Below are positions 24,179-32,783 of a stretch of DNA of 38,753 bases, piece by piece. The notes beneath the pieces are model-generated. The model did not search any database. It was not told the DNA's origin and saw only the letters and a list, made by a program, of their open reading frames with translations. The DNA lies in the NCBI GenBank assembly GCA_025358705.1, contig JANYII010000309.1:1-38753 (forward strand). The letters run 5' to 3'. Each line of letters opens with the position of its first letter. Within the stretch, counting starts at the first letter, position 1. Made by a program: the position numbers and the translations under genes. Origin of the DNA: Betaproteobacteria bacterium (lineage in GTDB: Bacteria > Pseudomonadota > Gammaproteobacteria > Burkholderiales > SG8-39).

Positions 24179-25513
24179 ATGCGCGTCATTACGCTGGCCC
24201 TCACCCTCCTCGCGCTGCCCGCCCTTCCTCTTCCTTCCTGGGCGCAGGACCTGCAGCAGGTCTACCGCGACGCGAAAGCCTACGACGCGCAGTACGCATC
24301 GGCCCGCTACGCGCTGCAGGCGGGCCTGGAGAAACTGCCGCAAGGGCGCGCGCTGCTGCTGCCGACGCTGAACGCGACGGCAAGCACCACGACCAACCAT
24401 CTGTCCGTCAATCCCTACGGTCCGAACCCGGTACCGCAGACCGCGCGGACGTTCTACAACCGCAACTACCTGCTTTCGCTGTCGCAACCTCTGTTCCGGC
24501 CGCAGAACTGGCTGCAGTTCGACCAGGCCGAGCAGCAGGTCCGGCAATCGGACGCGGTCTTCGGCCAGGCGGGCCAGGACCTGATCGTGCGCGTCGCCCA
24601 GGCCTACTTCGACGTGCTCGCCGCGCAGGACACCTACTCCCTCGTTGGCGCCCAGAAAGCGGCCATCAGCGAGCAGCTGGCGCAAGCGAAGCGCAATTTC
24701 GAGGTTGGCACGGCCACGATCACCGATACGCACGAAGCCCAGGCGCGATTCGACCTTTCGGCCGCCCAGGAAATTTCGGCGCAGAACGACCTGGACAACA
24801 AGAAAAAGACGCTGGCGCAGATCGTCGGCAAGGAATACGCCGAGTTGCGCCCGCTGCGCGCGCAGGTCTCGCTGTCGCCGCCCAGCCCCAACAACATGCG
24901 CGAGTGGGTCGCGCTCGCGGAGAAGCAGGCTTATCCGGTGGTCATCCAGGATGCCATCATGCAGATCGCCAACCTGCAAACGCGGGTCGCCAAGTACGGG
25001 CATTTCCCGACGGTCGACCTGGTGGCGAGCTACGGCCAGACCGAGCAGACCGGATCGACCATCAGTTCCAGCAGCTCCCAGCTCAACTCGGGGGTCATCG
25101 GGCTCCAGCTGGCGGTGCCGCTCTTTCAGGGCGGCGCGATCAGCTCGCGGGAGCGCGAGGCCGCTGCGAACCATGAAAAAGCCAAGCAGGATCTGGAAAA
25201 CGCGCGGCGCACCAGCATACTGCAGGCGCAGCAATCCTACCTGTCGGTGATCAATGGCGTGGCGCAGGTGCGAGCCCTTGAGCAGGCCCTGGTCTCATCG
25301 CAGAGCGCGCTCGACTCGAACAAGCTCGGCTACGAAGTCGGCGTGCGCATCAATATCGACGTCTTGAACGCGCAGCAGCAGCTGTTCTCGACGCGGCGCG
25401 ATCTCGCGGTGGCGCGCTACAACACCATCACCAGCCACCTGCGGCTGAAGGCCGCCGTCGGCAGCCTGCGCGACGAGGACCTCGAAGAGGTCAATCGGGC
25501 GCTGGCCCAGTAG
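24179..25513 (+). CDS. tolC: TolC family outer membrane efflux protein
   Basis: Signal peptide MRVITLALTLLALPALPLPSWAQ; DLQQVYRDAKAYDAQYASARYALQAGLEKLPQGRALLLPTLNATAS...GVRINIDVLNAQQQLFSTRRDLAVARYNTI. An in-frame ATG at 24143 is a less likely start. Confidence 0.92.
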   Translation: MRVITLALTLLALPALPLPSWAQDLQQVYRDAKAYDAQYASARYALQAGLEKLPQGRALLLPTLNATASTTTNHLSVNPYGPNPVPQTARTFYNRNYLLSLSQPLFRPQNWLQFDQAEQQVRQSDAVFGQAGQDLIVRVAQAYFDVLAAQDTYSLVGAQKAAISEQLAQAKRNFEVGTATITDTHEAQARFDLSAAQEISAQNDLDNKKKTLAQIVGKEYAELRPLRAQVSLSPPSPNNMREWVALAEKQAYPVVIQDAIMQIANLQTRVAKYGHFPTVDLVASYGQTEQTGSTISSSSSQLNSGVIGLQLAVPLFQGGAISSREREAAANHEKAKQDLENARRTSILQAQQSYLSVINGVAQVRALEQALVSSQSALDSNKLGYEVGVRINIDVLNAQQQLFSTRRDLAVARYNTITSHLRLKAAVGSLRDEDLEEVNRALAQ

Positions 25514-26759
25514 CTGCGCCGGTAGTTGCGGTTCGCAGTAGTTCCTCGCACAGCAGCAGGTGCTTTTGCGTCGCGCCGCGATTCGCGTCGCTGAGTTTTC
25601 TACCTGCCGAACCGATCCTTTCCCGCTCACCTTCATTCGACAATAGCCGCAGGGCTTCGCGGATCGCGCCGGCCGCGTCGCCAACCTGGATGGCCGCCCC
25701 GGCCTCGAGTGCAAGGCGTGTCGCCTCCGCAAAATTGAACATGCTGGGACCCAGCACGACCGGCACGCCCGCCGCGCATGCCTCGATCAGGTTCTGGCCG
25801 CCGAGCGGCGCGAACGATCCGCCGATCACGGCCACGTCCGCGGCCGCGTAATAGAAATCCATTTCTCCCATCGTGTCGCCCAGATGAACGCGATGGTTCG
25901 CGGCCGGCAGCGGGTTGAGGCTGCGGCGCGACTGCGATAGGGCGGAAACGTCATCGAATCGCCGCGGATGCCGGGGAACGACGAGCACCAGCAGCTTTTC
26001 ATCCCAGGCAGGCAGTGCATCCAGCAGCAACTTTTCCTCGCCTTCTCGCGTGCTGGCCAGCAGCAGCACCGGGCGTCCGAGCCGCTCGCGCCATGCCCTG
26101 CCGGCAGCGCGCTTCGTTTCGTCGGGCGTGCTGTCGAATTTCACGTTGCCCGTGACTTCGATGCGCCGCGCGCCGAGCGCGCGCAGCCGCGCCGCGTCCT
26201 CGTTGCTCTGCGCGCAGACGATGGCGAGCGCGGCAATCGCCGGTTGCGTGAGGCCTGGCCAGCGTTGGTAGGAGAGCGACGATTCCCCGGACATGCGCGC
26301 GTTGGCCAGCAGCACGGGAACGCCTCGCTCGCCGCAGGCAGCAACCAGGTTGGGCCAGATTTCGGTCTCCACCAGCACCGCGAGGCATGGCCGGAAGTGC
26401 TCCAGGAACCGGCGCACGGCTCCCGGATAGTCGTACGGCAGCCAGGCAACCTGAACCGACTCGCCATGCAGCGCCCTGAGCGTTTCGCGCCCGGCGGCCG
26501 TCATGCAGGTAAGCAGCAAATCAAACCCGGGATGAGCCATCCCGAGTGCGCGCACCAGTTCCGCGCAGGCACGCGCCTCGCCCACCGATACCGCGTGCAG
26601 CCAGATCAACGGCCGCCCAGAGGGTGTGTCCCGGTAATAGCCGAAGCGCTCGCCGACGCGCCTGCGGTAGAACGGCTCGCGCCGCCCGCGCCACCACAAC
26701 CTGGCCAGGATGAGGGGCATGGCCGCCACGATCAGGCACGAGTAAGCCAGGCGCCACAT
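25491..26759 (-). CDS. waaA: 3-deoxy-D-manno-octulosonic acid (Kdo) transferase
   Basis: MWRLAYSCLIVAAMPLILARLWWRGRREPFYRRRVGERFGYY...LIWLHAVSVGEARA...VLVETEIWPNLVAACGERGVPVLLANARMS...IGGSFAPLGGQNLIEACAAGVPVVLGP. Confidence 0.96.
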   Translation of the reverse strand: MWRLAYSCLIVAAMPLILARLWWRGRREPFYRRRVGERFGYYRDTPSGRPLIWLHAVSVGEARACAELVRALGMAHPGFDLLLTCMTAAGRETLRALHGESVQVAWLPYDYPGAVRRFLEHFRPCLAVLVETEIWPNLVAACGERGVPVLLANARMSGESSLSYQRWPGLTQPAIAALAIVCAQSNEDAARLRALGARRIEVTGNVKFDSTPDETKRAAGRAWRERLGRPVLLLASTREGEEKLLLDALPAWDEKLLVLVVPRHPRRFDDVSALSQSRRSLNPLPAANHRVHLGDTMGEMDFYYAAADVAVIGGSFAPLGGQNLIEACAAGVPVVLGPSMFNFAEATRLALEAGAAIQVGDAAGAIREALRLLSNEGERERIGSAGRKLSDANRGATQKHLLLCEELLRTATTGAATGPAPD

Positions 26760-27721
26760 CAGGGCGAGGGTTCCATATTTTTCAGAATCTCTGCGACGGT
26801 GGGCGGCATGCCTCGGTTGCCGAGATTGCGCAGCCGCCCTGCGCCATGCAAGCCGGTGAGCGCGGGGTCGGAGCCGCAGTACAGGCCAATCACAGGAACA
26901 TTGACTGCCGCCGCGAGGTGGGCGAGTCCCGTATCCACGCCCACCACGCAATGCGCCCGGCGCGCGAGGCTCGCCAGTTCCGTCAACGTCATGCGCCTCG
27001 GCACGACCGCGCCGGGTATGGCTGTCGCGATGCGCGCGCAACGGCGCCGCTCCTCCTCCGTACCCCAGGGCAGCAGGCAGTGCAGGCCGCGGTCCTCCAG
27101 CGCATTGCCCAGCGCGCGCCAATGCTCTTCCGGCCAGAGCTTGTCATCGCGGCTGGTCATGGTCAAAAGCAAGGCATAGCGGGAAGATGCGGGCTTGCTC
27201 GCCTGCATTCGCACTTCGTCCGGTACACGCAAGCCATAGTCGCAGGGTCCTTCGACGCGGTAACCAAGCGCGGACGCGGCAAGCTGGCGATTTCGATCCA
27301 CCGCGTGCATATTCCCCTGCACCGCATGCGTGGCATCGTAAAAATACGCGGCAAGCGGTTCGCGCACGCTGGCACGGTCGAACCCATGCTTGCGGCCCCG
27401 CGCAAGCGCCGCAATCAATGCGCTCTTGACCAGTCCCTGGCTGTCGATCACGGCGTCATATTGTTCGCCGCGCAAGGCCGAGCGAAACGCGCGGAACTCC
27501 GACCAGGTGTCGACGGCAAGCGGCGCGCCGCGCCAGCGCCGAATCGCCACCGGGATCACATGCCGCACCGACGCGTGCAGCGCGGCGACTTCCGCGAACG
27601 GCGCCTCAACGACCCAGTCGATGATGGCGCCCGGCACGCAGCGCGCGACATCCGTGACCGCCGGGCAGTTGTGCACGACGTCGCCGAGCGAGGAGGTTTT
27701 GACGAAGAGGATGCGCGGCAC
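26759..27721 (-). CDS. waaC: lipopolysaccharide heptosyltransferase I
   Basis: MPRILFVKTSSLGDVVHNCPAVTDVARCVPGAIIDWVVEAPFAEVAALHASVRHVIPVAIRRWR...VVGVDTGLAHLAAAVNVPVIGLYCGSDPALTGLHG; GTG start; overlaps waaA by ATGA. Confidence 0.95.
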   Translation of the reverse strand: MPRILFVKTSSLGDVVHNCPAVTDVARCVPGAIIDWVVEAPFAEVAALHASVRHVIPVAIRRWRGAPLAVDTWSEFRAFRSALRGEQYDAVIDSQGLVKSALIAALARGRKHGFDRASVREPLAAYFYDATHAVQGNMHAVDRNRQLAASALGYRVEGPCDYGLRVPDEVRMQASKPASSRYALLLTMTSRDDKLWPEEHWRALGNALEDRGLHCLLPWGTEEERRRCARIATAIPGAVVPRRMTLTELASLARRAHCVVGVDTGLAHLAAAVNVPVIGLYCGSDPALTGLHGAGRLRNLGNRGMPPTVAEILKNMEPSP

Positions 27722-27792
27722 GTGAATATTCGCCCTCTGGGCGTGGGCTAGAATACCGCGTTGTTTCGTTTCATTTTAATACGGATTTCCCC

Positions 27793-28554
27793 TTGCCCCT
27801 GTCGGTCGTCCTGATCACGCAGAACGCGGCCGCGCTGCTGCCCGAATGCCTTGCCAGTGTCGCCTTCGCCGACGAAGTCGTCGTGGTGGATTCGGGCAGC
27901 AGCGACGGCACCGCGGAGGTCGCGACCCGCTACGGCGCGCGCGTGGTGACGAAGGAATGGCTCGGGTTCGGCCGGCAAAAACAATTCGCCGTCGAGCAGG
28001 CGGCGCATGACTGGGTGCTGTGCCTCGATGCCGACGAGAGGGTTTCGCCCGAACTCGCGGCGAGCCTGGTGCGCGCACTGCAGGCGCCCGCGACGCCGGT
28101 CTACCGCATGGCGCGCTGCAATCGTTTTCTCGGCCGCTGGCTGCGGCACGGCGAAGGCTACCCGGACTGGAGCCTGCGCCTTTTCGACCGGCGCCACGCG
28201 CGCTGGAGCGACGACGAAGTCCATGAGAAGGTGCTGTACGCGGTCGCGCCGGGCACCCCGCTTGGAACCCTGGCGGGCGACTTGCTGCATGAATCGGGCG
28301 AAGACCTCGGCCGCTATCTCGAGAAACAGAACCGCTACACCGCACTTGCGGCGCAGGAACTGCACCGGCGCGGGGAACGCGCGGGACTCCCCGAGATCAC
28401 CCTGTCGCCGCTGCTGCGTTTCTTCAAGTTCTACTTCCTGCGGCTGGGTTTCCTCGACGGCATGCCGGGCCTGGTGCACATCTCGATCGGCTGCATGAAC
28501 AGCTTCATGAAGTATGCGAAGCTGATCGAACTGCAACGGATGCAGGATCAATGA
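27793..28554 (+). CDS. glycosyltransferase family 2 (WaaE/KdtX-like LPS core)
   Basis: PLSVVLITQNAAALLPECLASVAFADEVVVVDSGSSDGTAEVATRYGARVVTKEWLGFGRQKQFAVEQAAHDWVLCLDADERVSPEL; TTG start. Confidence 0.9.
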   Translation: MPLSVVLITQNAAALLPECLASVAFADEVVVVDSGSSDGTAEVATRYGARVVTKEWLGFGRQKQFAVEQAAHDWVLCLDADERVSPELAASLVRALQAPATPVYRMARCNRFLGRWLRHGEGYPDWSLRLFDRRHARWSDDEVHEKVLYAVAPGTPLGTLAGDLLHESGEDLGRYLEKQNRYTALAAQELHRRGERAGLPEITLSPLLRFFKFYFLRLGFLDGMPGLVHISIGCMNSFMKYAKLIELQRMQDQ

Positions 28555-29144
28555 ACAGGCCAGGCGCAAGCGAAATTACGGCGCTCCACGACAGCCGGCA
28601 CGCCGTTGCCGGCTGGGCGAAGGGCGGCGCCGTGGAGCACCGCAGCGGGGTGTGGCAGGCGATCGAAGACAATCACCGCTGCAACTGCCTGCTGTGGGAC
28701 GAGGAAGACCTGGCGCGCCGGCGCCAGGTGGCGGATTCGGAAATCGCCGCGAACAAGCGCGCCATCGACGGCCACAACCAGAAGCGCAATGACGCGATAG
28801 AGCGCATTGACGAGCAATTGCTGGGCCTGTTTCCGAATAAAAGAGAAAACGCAAAGTTGAGCAGCGAAACGGCCGGCGCAATGATCGACCGCCTGTCGAT
28901 CCTGTCGCTCAAGATCCACCACATGCGCCTGCAGACGCTGCGCAGCGACGTCGAGCGCGCGCACGTCGAAAATTGCCTGTTGAAATTGAACCGCCTGGTC
29001 GAGCAACGGACGGACCTGGCGGCGTGCCTCGACCGGTTGCTCGCCGAGGCGGCGCGCGGCGAGAGCTATTTCAAGGTCTACCGGCAGTTCAAGATGTACA
29101 ACGACCCCGCGCTCAATCCCGCGATCTACGGGGAAAAACGCTAG
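28551..29144 (+). CDS. DUF4254 family protein
   Basis: GVWQAIEDNHRCNCLLWDEEDLARRRQVADSEIAANKRAIDGHNQKRNDAIERIDEQLL...MIDRLSILSLKIHHM...YRQFKMYNDPALNPAIYG; ATGA overlap with upstream GT2. Confidence 0.75.
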   Translation: MNRPGASEITALHDSRHAVAGWAKGGAVEHRSGVWQAIEDNHRCNCLLWDEEDLARRRQVADSEIAANKRAIDGHNQKRNDAIERIDEQLLGLFPNKRENAKLSSETAGAMIDRLSILSLKIHHMRLQTLRSDVERAHVENCLLKLNRLVEQRTDLAACLDRLLAEAARGESYFKVYRQFKMYNDPALNPAIYGEKR

Positions 29145-30169
29145 GCCAGCAGCGCCGCGAGGCGTTCGTGGACCAGCGCGTCCGGAAGTTCGGAGACGCT
29201 CTTGTCCGCCTCGAGATACTCCGCCTTCGGGCCGCGCGGCGCCCACTGCGCGGGCGCCGGCGATACGTCCGTCTCGGCAAAGAAACCCAGCACGCCGCCC
29301 GGGCTCGCGGCGGCGAAGTGCATCAGGCCGCTGTCCGGGAAAATTGAGGTCCGCGCGCTCCATATCAGGCCCAGCGCCTCGGGGATGGGGCCGCGAAACG
29401 GCTGGATCTGCGGCGCAAGCCCGCGGGACGCGGCATCGAGTACCGGCCGCGCCACGTCGTCATCACCCGGATACTGCGGATCGCCCGATCTGCCCGGCGT
29501 CCACATGAATACCGTGTCCAGCCCCCAGCGCTGCTTCAAGTGCGCGCTCCAGGCAAGCACCTGCGCGGTACTCGGCTGCTTCTTCGGCCGGCGCGCGCCC
29601 AGGCCAAGGACGACATACCCGCCCGGCGCCAGACCGCGTCCAGCGAGCCAGTTCAGCGCGAATGCCGATGAAGCATCGGGCAAGGTGTAGCTTGGAACTG
29701 GTTTTTTGTCCGGATTTTTCAAACCCATGGGAAGAAGCAAACCCATCAGCCTTTCAATCTCGTGGCTCGAGACATCCGGCGGCAACGGATCGGTCAATCG
29801 GGGATATTTCGAGGCATCAGCGCAGCGCGCAACGCTGCGCGTGCCGCCCAACGACAAGCCGCGCCGGATCGCGCGCGGCGATTCGTCGCCGTTGGCGATG
29901 ACCACCCAGTCGTAGCGCTCGCGCCGGAGCGCAATGCTCTGCCACAACCACTGCAGTGCCGCGCCAAGACTTGCGCGCCCGGCGTTGCGTACCCGGCGGT
30001 ACACCCAGATACGGTCAATGTGCGGATTGCCCGCTACCACCCACGCGTTGTAGTCGTTCGCGAGCAGGTGCGTTTCGACCCCTGGCAGGCTTGCCTTCAA
30101 TTGCGCGAGCAGAGGCGTGGTCAGCAGCAGATCGCCGAGTTTGTCGCGCTTGATTACGAGGACCTTCAC
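29141..30169 (-). CDS. glycosyltransferase family 9 (heptosyltransferase-like)
   Basis: VKVLVIKRDKLGDLLLTTPLLAQLKASLPGVETHLLANDYNAWVVAGNPHIDRIWVY...FPDSGLMHFAAASPGGVLGFF; GTG start at 30169. Confidence 0.88.
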   Translation of the reverse strand: MKVLVIKRDKLGDLLLTTPLLAQLKASLPGVETHLLANDYNAWVVAGNPHIDRIWVYRRVRNAGRASLGAALQWLWQSIALRRERYDWVVIANGDESPRAIRRGLSLGGTRSVARCADASKYPRLTDPLPPDVSSHEIERLMGLLLPMGLKNPDKKPVPSYTLPDASSAFALNWLAGRGLAPGGYVVLGLGARRPKKQPSTAQVLAWSAHLKQRWGLDTVFMWTPGRSGDPQYPGDDDVARPVLDAASRGLAPQIQPFRGPIPEALGLIWSARTSIFPDSGLMHFAAASPGGVLGFFAETDVSPAPAQWAPRGPKAEYLEADKSVSELPDALVHERLAALLA

Positions 30170-30174
30170 GTCGC

Positions 30175-30190
30175 GGCGATTATAATCGCC
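30175..30190. promoter_or_regulatory. perfect palindrome carrying TATAAT on both strands; candidate bidirectional promoter core
   Basis: GGCGATTATAATCGCC, 16/16 self-complementary, in the 33-bp gap between divergent start codons (30169 GTG minus, 30203 ATG plus). Confidence 0.65.
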
Positions 30191-30202
30191 GCCGCTCCGC
30201 TG

Positions 30203-31330
30203 ATGCTTCACATCCACCATGTCAATCTGCAACCCATCGTCGGCGGCGGCGAGGTTTACACGCGCGCGCTTACCCGGGCCCTGGTCGATGCCGGTGCGAA
30301 AGTAACGCTCTATGCGCACCCTTCGGTGCGCCTCTGGGATGGCATGGACGGCCCCGGAATCGAGGTCGTGCGCATCGAGAATGAAGCACGGTTGCTCGAA
30401 CGCCTCCCGGCCAGGGACGCGCTGGTGCTCACGCAATGCCCGATTTCACCCCAAGGCATCGAGCGCCTTGCCGCAACGCACCGGCTCGCGGGATTCGCCC
30501 ACATGCCGATGTACCAGCGCAGCGCCGAGGCTTTCCGCGCCTATCGCCTGGTGATCACGGTGTCGCGCTATTGCATCGACCTGCTGCGCTCGGCCGGCCT
30601 GGAACGGATCTATCCCGAGCCGGTGTACGGCACCGCCGACCTGGCGCGCGGCGATGAGCCGGTCACGCGCCGTTCGCCCTACATCGTCGATCGGAGAAAA
30701 TTCCGGGACATTCTCATCGGTGGATTTGGCGCCCTCGCCGGTATCGCGAACCGGAGGGCAGAGCCATTCCGCAAGCAACCCGGCCTGACGCTCGGCTTGG
30801 TGTCCCTGATATCCCCGATCAAGCAGTTTCCGGAACTGTTTTCGATCCTTGCGCCGATCCTCGCGCGGCGGCCTTCGGTGAACCTGGAAATCTTCGGCCT
30901 CGGCGGCTACGCGCAGGTTCGCGACCTGCGGCGTGCCGTGGCGCCGCTGGCGAGCCGCGCGAGGTTCTGGGGATACCAGACGAATATCGGGGCAATCTAT
31001 CCGCAGCTCGATTACCTGATGACAGGCCTGCCGGAAAAGGAAGCGCTGGGCCTGAACGCGCTGGAAGCCCAGGCCTGCGGCACCCCGGTGCTCGCGCCGG
31101 ATGCGCCGCCATTCACCGAAACCGTGCTGGATGGCGCGAGCGGATTTCGCTATCGCGACCCGCGCCAGGATGGCGGCAGGCACTTCGAACAGATACTCGA
31201 TGCCATTCTCGCCGGCCGCGCGCGGCTCGATCCGCGCGCCGCGGCGCGGGAACACCTCGCGAATTTTTCCTACCCGGCCCTGGTCGAGCGGTCCCGCAAA
31301 TTGGTCGCCGTGCTTTCCGACCTAAAATAG
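30203..31330 (+). CDS. glycosyltransferase group 1 / GT4-like
   Basis: MLHIHHVNLQPIVGGGEVYTRALTRALVDAGAKVTLYAHPSV...LTLGLVSLISPIKQFPELFSIL...YLMTGLPEKEALGLNALEAQACGTPVLAPDAPPFTETV. Confidence 0.85.
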   Translation: MLHIHHVNLQPIVGGGEVYTRALTRALVDAGAKVTLYAHPSVRLWDGMDGPGIEVVRIENEARLLERLPARDALVLTQCPISPQGIERLAATHRLAGFAHMPMYQRSAEAFRAYRLVITVSRYCIDLLRSAGLERIYPEPVYGTADLARGDEPVTRRSPYIVDRRKFRDILIGGFGALAGIANRRAEPFRKQPGLTLGLVSLISPIKQFPELFSILAPILARRPSVNLEIFGLGGYAQVRDLRRAVAPLASRARFWGYQTNIGAIYPQLDYLMTGLPEKEALGLNALEAQACGTPVLAPDAPPFTETVLDGASGFRYRDPRQDGGRHFEQILDAILAGRARLDPRAAAREHLANFSYPALVERSRKLVAVLSDLK

Positions 31331-31334
31331 CTCC

Positions 31335-32783
31335 ATGCCAAGGACTGTCGTTCCCGTGATCCTCTGCGGCGGCGCGGGCAGCCGCCTCTGGCCGGTCTCG
31401 CGCCAGTTGCTGCCCAAGCAGTTCCTGCCGCTCGTCACCGGGCGCACATTGCTGCAGGACACCGCGCTGCGCGCGAAGGAAGCAACCGGGAGCGCGGCAC
31501 CCGCTGCTTCACCCATCGTGATCTGCAATGAAGCGCATCGCTTCCTCGTGAAGGACCAGCTGGCAGAAATCGGGGTCAGCGCCCGCATCGTGCTCGAGCC
31601 GGTGGGCCGCAGCACCGCCGCCGCCGTTGCCGTGGCTGCGATCGCGTGCGAACAGCAGGATCCGGTCCTGCTCATTCTCGCGTCAGACCACGCGATCCGG
31701 GGCGCGGAGGCGTTCAACAGTGCTGTAGCGCTCGCCGCCGAAGTCGCGGCTTCCGGGATGCTGGTGACTTTTGGCATTGCGGCGACGCGACCCGACAGCG
31801 GCTTCGGCTACATCGAGCGCGGAGAGCCCGTGCAGGACGGCGCCAGCGCCGTGTCTGCTCACGCGAAGGCGTACAAAGTTTCGCGTTTCGTCGAGAAACC
31901 CACGCAAGACCAGGCGCGCGACATGATCGCGACCGGGCGCGTGTACTGGAACAGCGGCATGTTCGCCTTCGGCGCGAAGCGCGTCCTGGAAGAACTCGGC
32001 CGCTTCCGGCCGGACATCCTCGAGGCTGCGCGCGCGTCGGTCGCCGCCGCGACGGACGACCTGGGCTTCCTCAGGCTGGGCAAGGAGGCGTTCCTCGCCT
32101 GCCCCGCGGAAGCCATCGACCGCGCCGTGATGGAGCGCACCGCGCACGCCGCCGTGATCCCGGCGGATTTCGGCTGGAGCGACGTCGGTTCGTGGTCCGC
32201 GCTCTGGGACCTGGCGGAGAAGGATGCCGCGGGCAATGCGGCGCGCGGCGACGTGCAGCTGCAGGACACGCGCGACTCCCTGATATTCGGCGACCGGCGC
32301 CTGATCGCGACATTGGGCGTGGACGGCCTGGTCATCGTGGACACCGACGACGCGCTGCTGGTGGCGGCAAGATCGCGCAGCCAGGACGTGCGCGAAGTGG
32401 TCGAAGACCTGAAACGCGCCAATCGATCGGAGCACCTCGGCCACCGCCGCGTCTACCGGCCCTGGGGCTACTACGAATCCGTGGACGCCGGCGAGCGCTT
32501 CCAGGTCAAGCGCCTGATGGTGAAGCCGGGACACGCCCTATCGCTCCAATTGCACCGCAAGCGCGCCGAGCACTGGGTGGTCGTGTCGGGGCGCGCGCGC
32601 GTGACGCGCGGCGAGGACACGCTCTACCTCGAAGAGAACCAGTCCACTTTCATTCCCGTCGGCACCAAGCACCGCCTCGAGAACGCGGGCGAAGCGCCGC
32701 TGCTGATCATCGAGGTGCAGTCGGGCAGCTACCTCGGCGAGGACGACATCGAGCGCTTCGAAGACCGCTACGGGCGGGGCTGA
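31335..32783 (+). CDS. manC: mannose-1-phosphate guanylyltransferase / mannose-6-phosphate isomerase
   Basis: VVPVILCGGAGSRLWPVSRQLLPKQFLPL...FVEKPTQDQARDMIATGRVYWNSGMFAF...PADFGWSDVGSWSALW...RPWGYYESVDAGERFQVKRLMVKPGHALSLQLHRKRAEHWVVVSGRA. Confidence 0.96.
   Translation: MPRTVVPVILCGGAGSRLWPVSRQLLPKQFLPLVTGRTLLQDTALRAKEATGSAAPAASPIVICNEAHRFLVKDQLAEIGVSARIVLEPVGRSTAAAVAVAAIACEQQDPVLLILASDHAIRGAEAFNSAVALAAEVAASGMLVTFGIAATRPDSGFGYIERGEPVQDGASAVSAHAKAYKVSRFVEKPTQDQARDMIATGRVYWNSGMFAFGAKRVLEELGRFRPDILEAARASVAAATDDLGFLRLGKEAFLACPAEAIDRAVMERTAHAAVIPADFGWSDVGSWSALWDLAEKDAAGNAARGDVQLQDTRDSLIFGDRRLIATLGVDGLVIVDTDDALLVAARSRSQDVREVVEDLKRANRSEHLGHRRVYRPWGYYESVDAGERFQVKRLMVKPGHALSLQLHRKRAEHWVVVSGRARVTRGEDTLYLEENQSTFIPVGTKHRLENAGEAPLLIIEVQSGSYLGEDDIERFEDRYGRG

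Noticed and set aside
30170-30436. N-terminal extension of the GT9 ORF (29141-30436)
   Set aside because: Extension runs antisense into GT4; GT9 family N-terminus VKVLVIKRDKLGDLLLTTP begins at GTG 30169.
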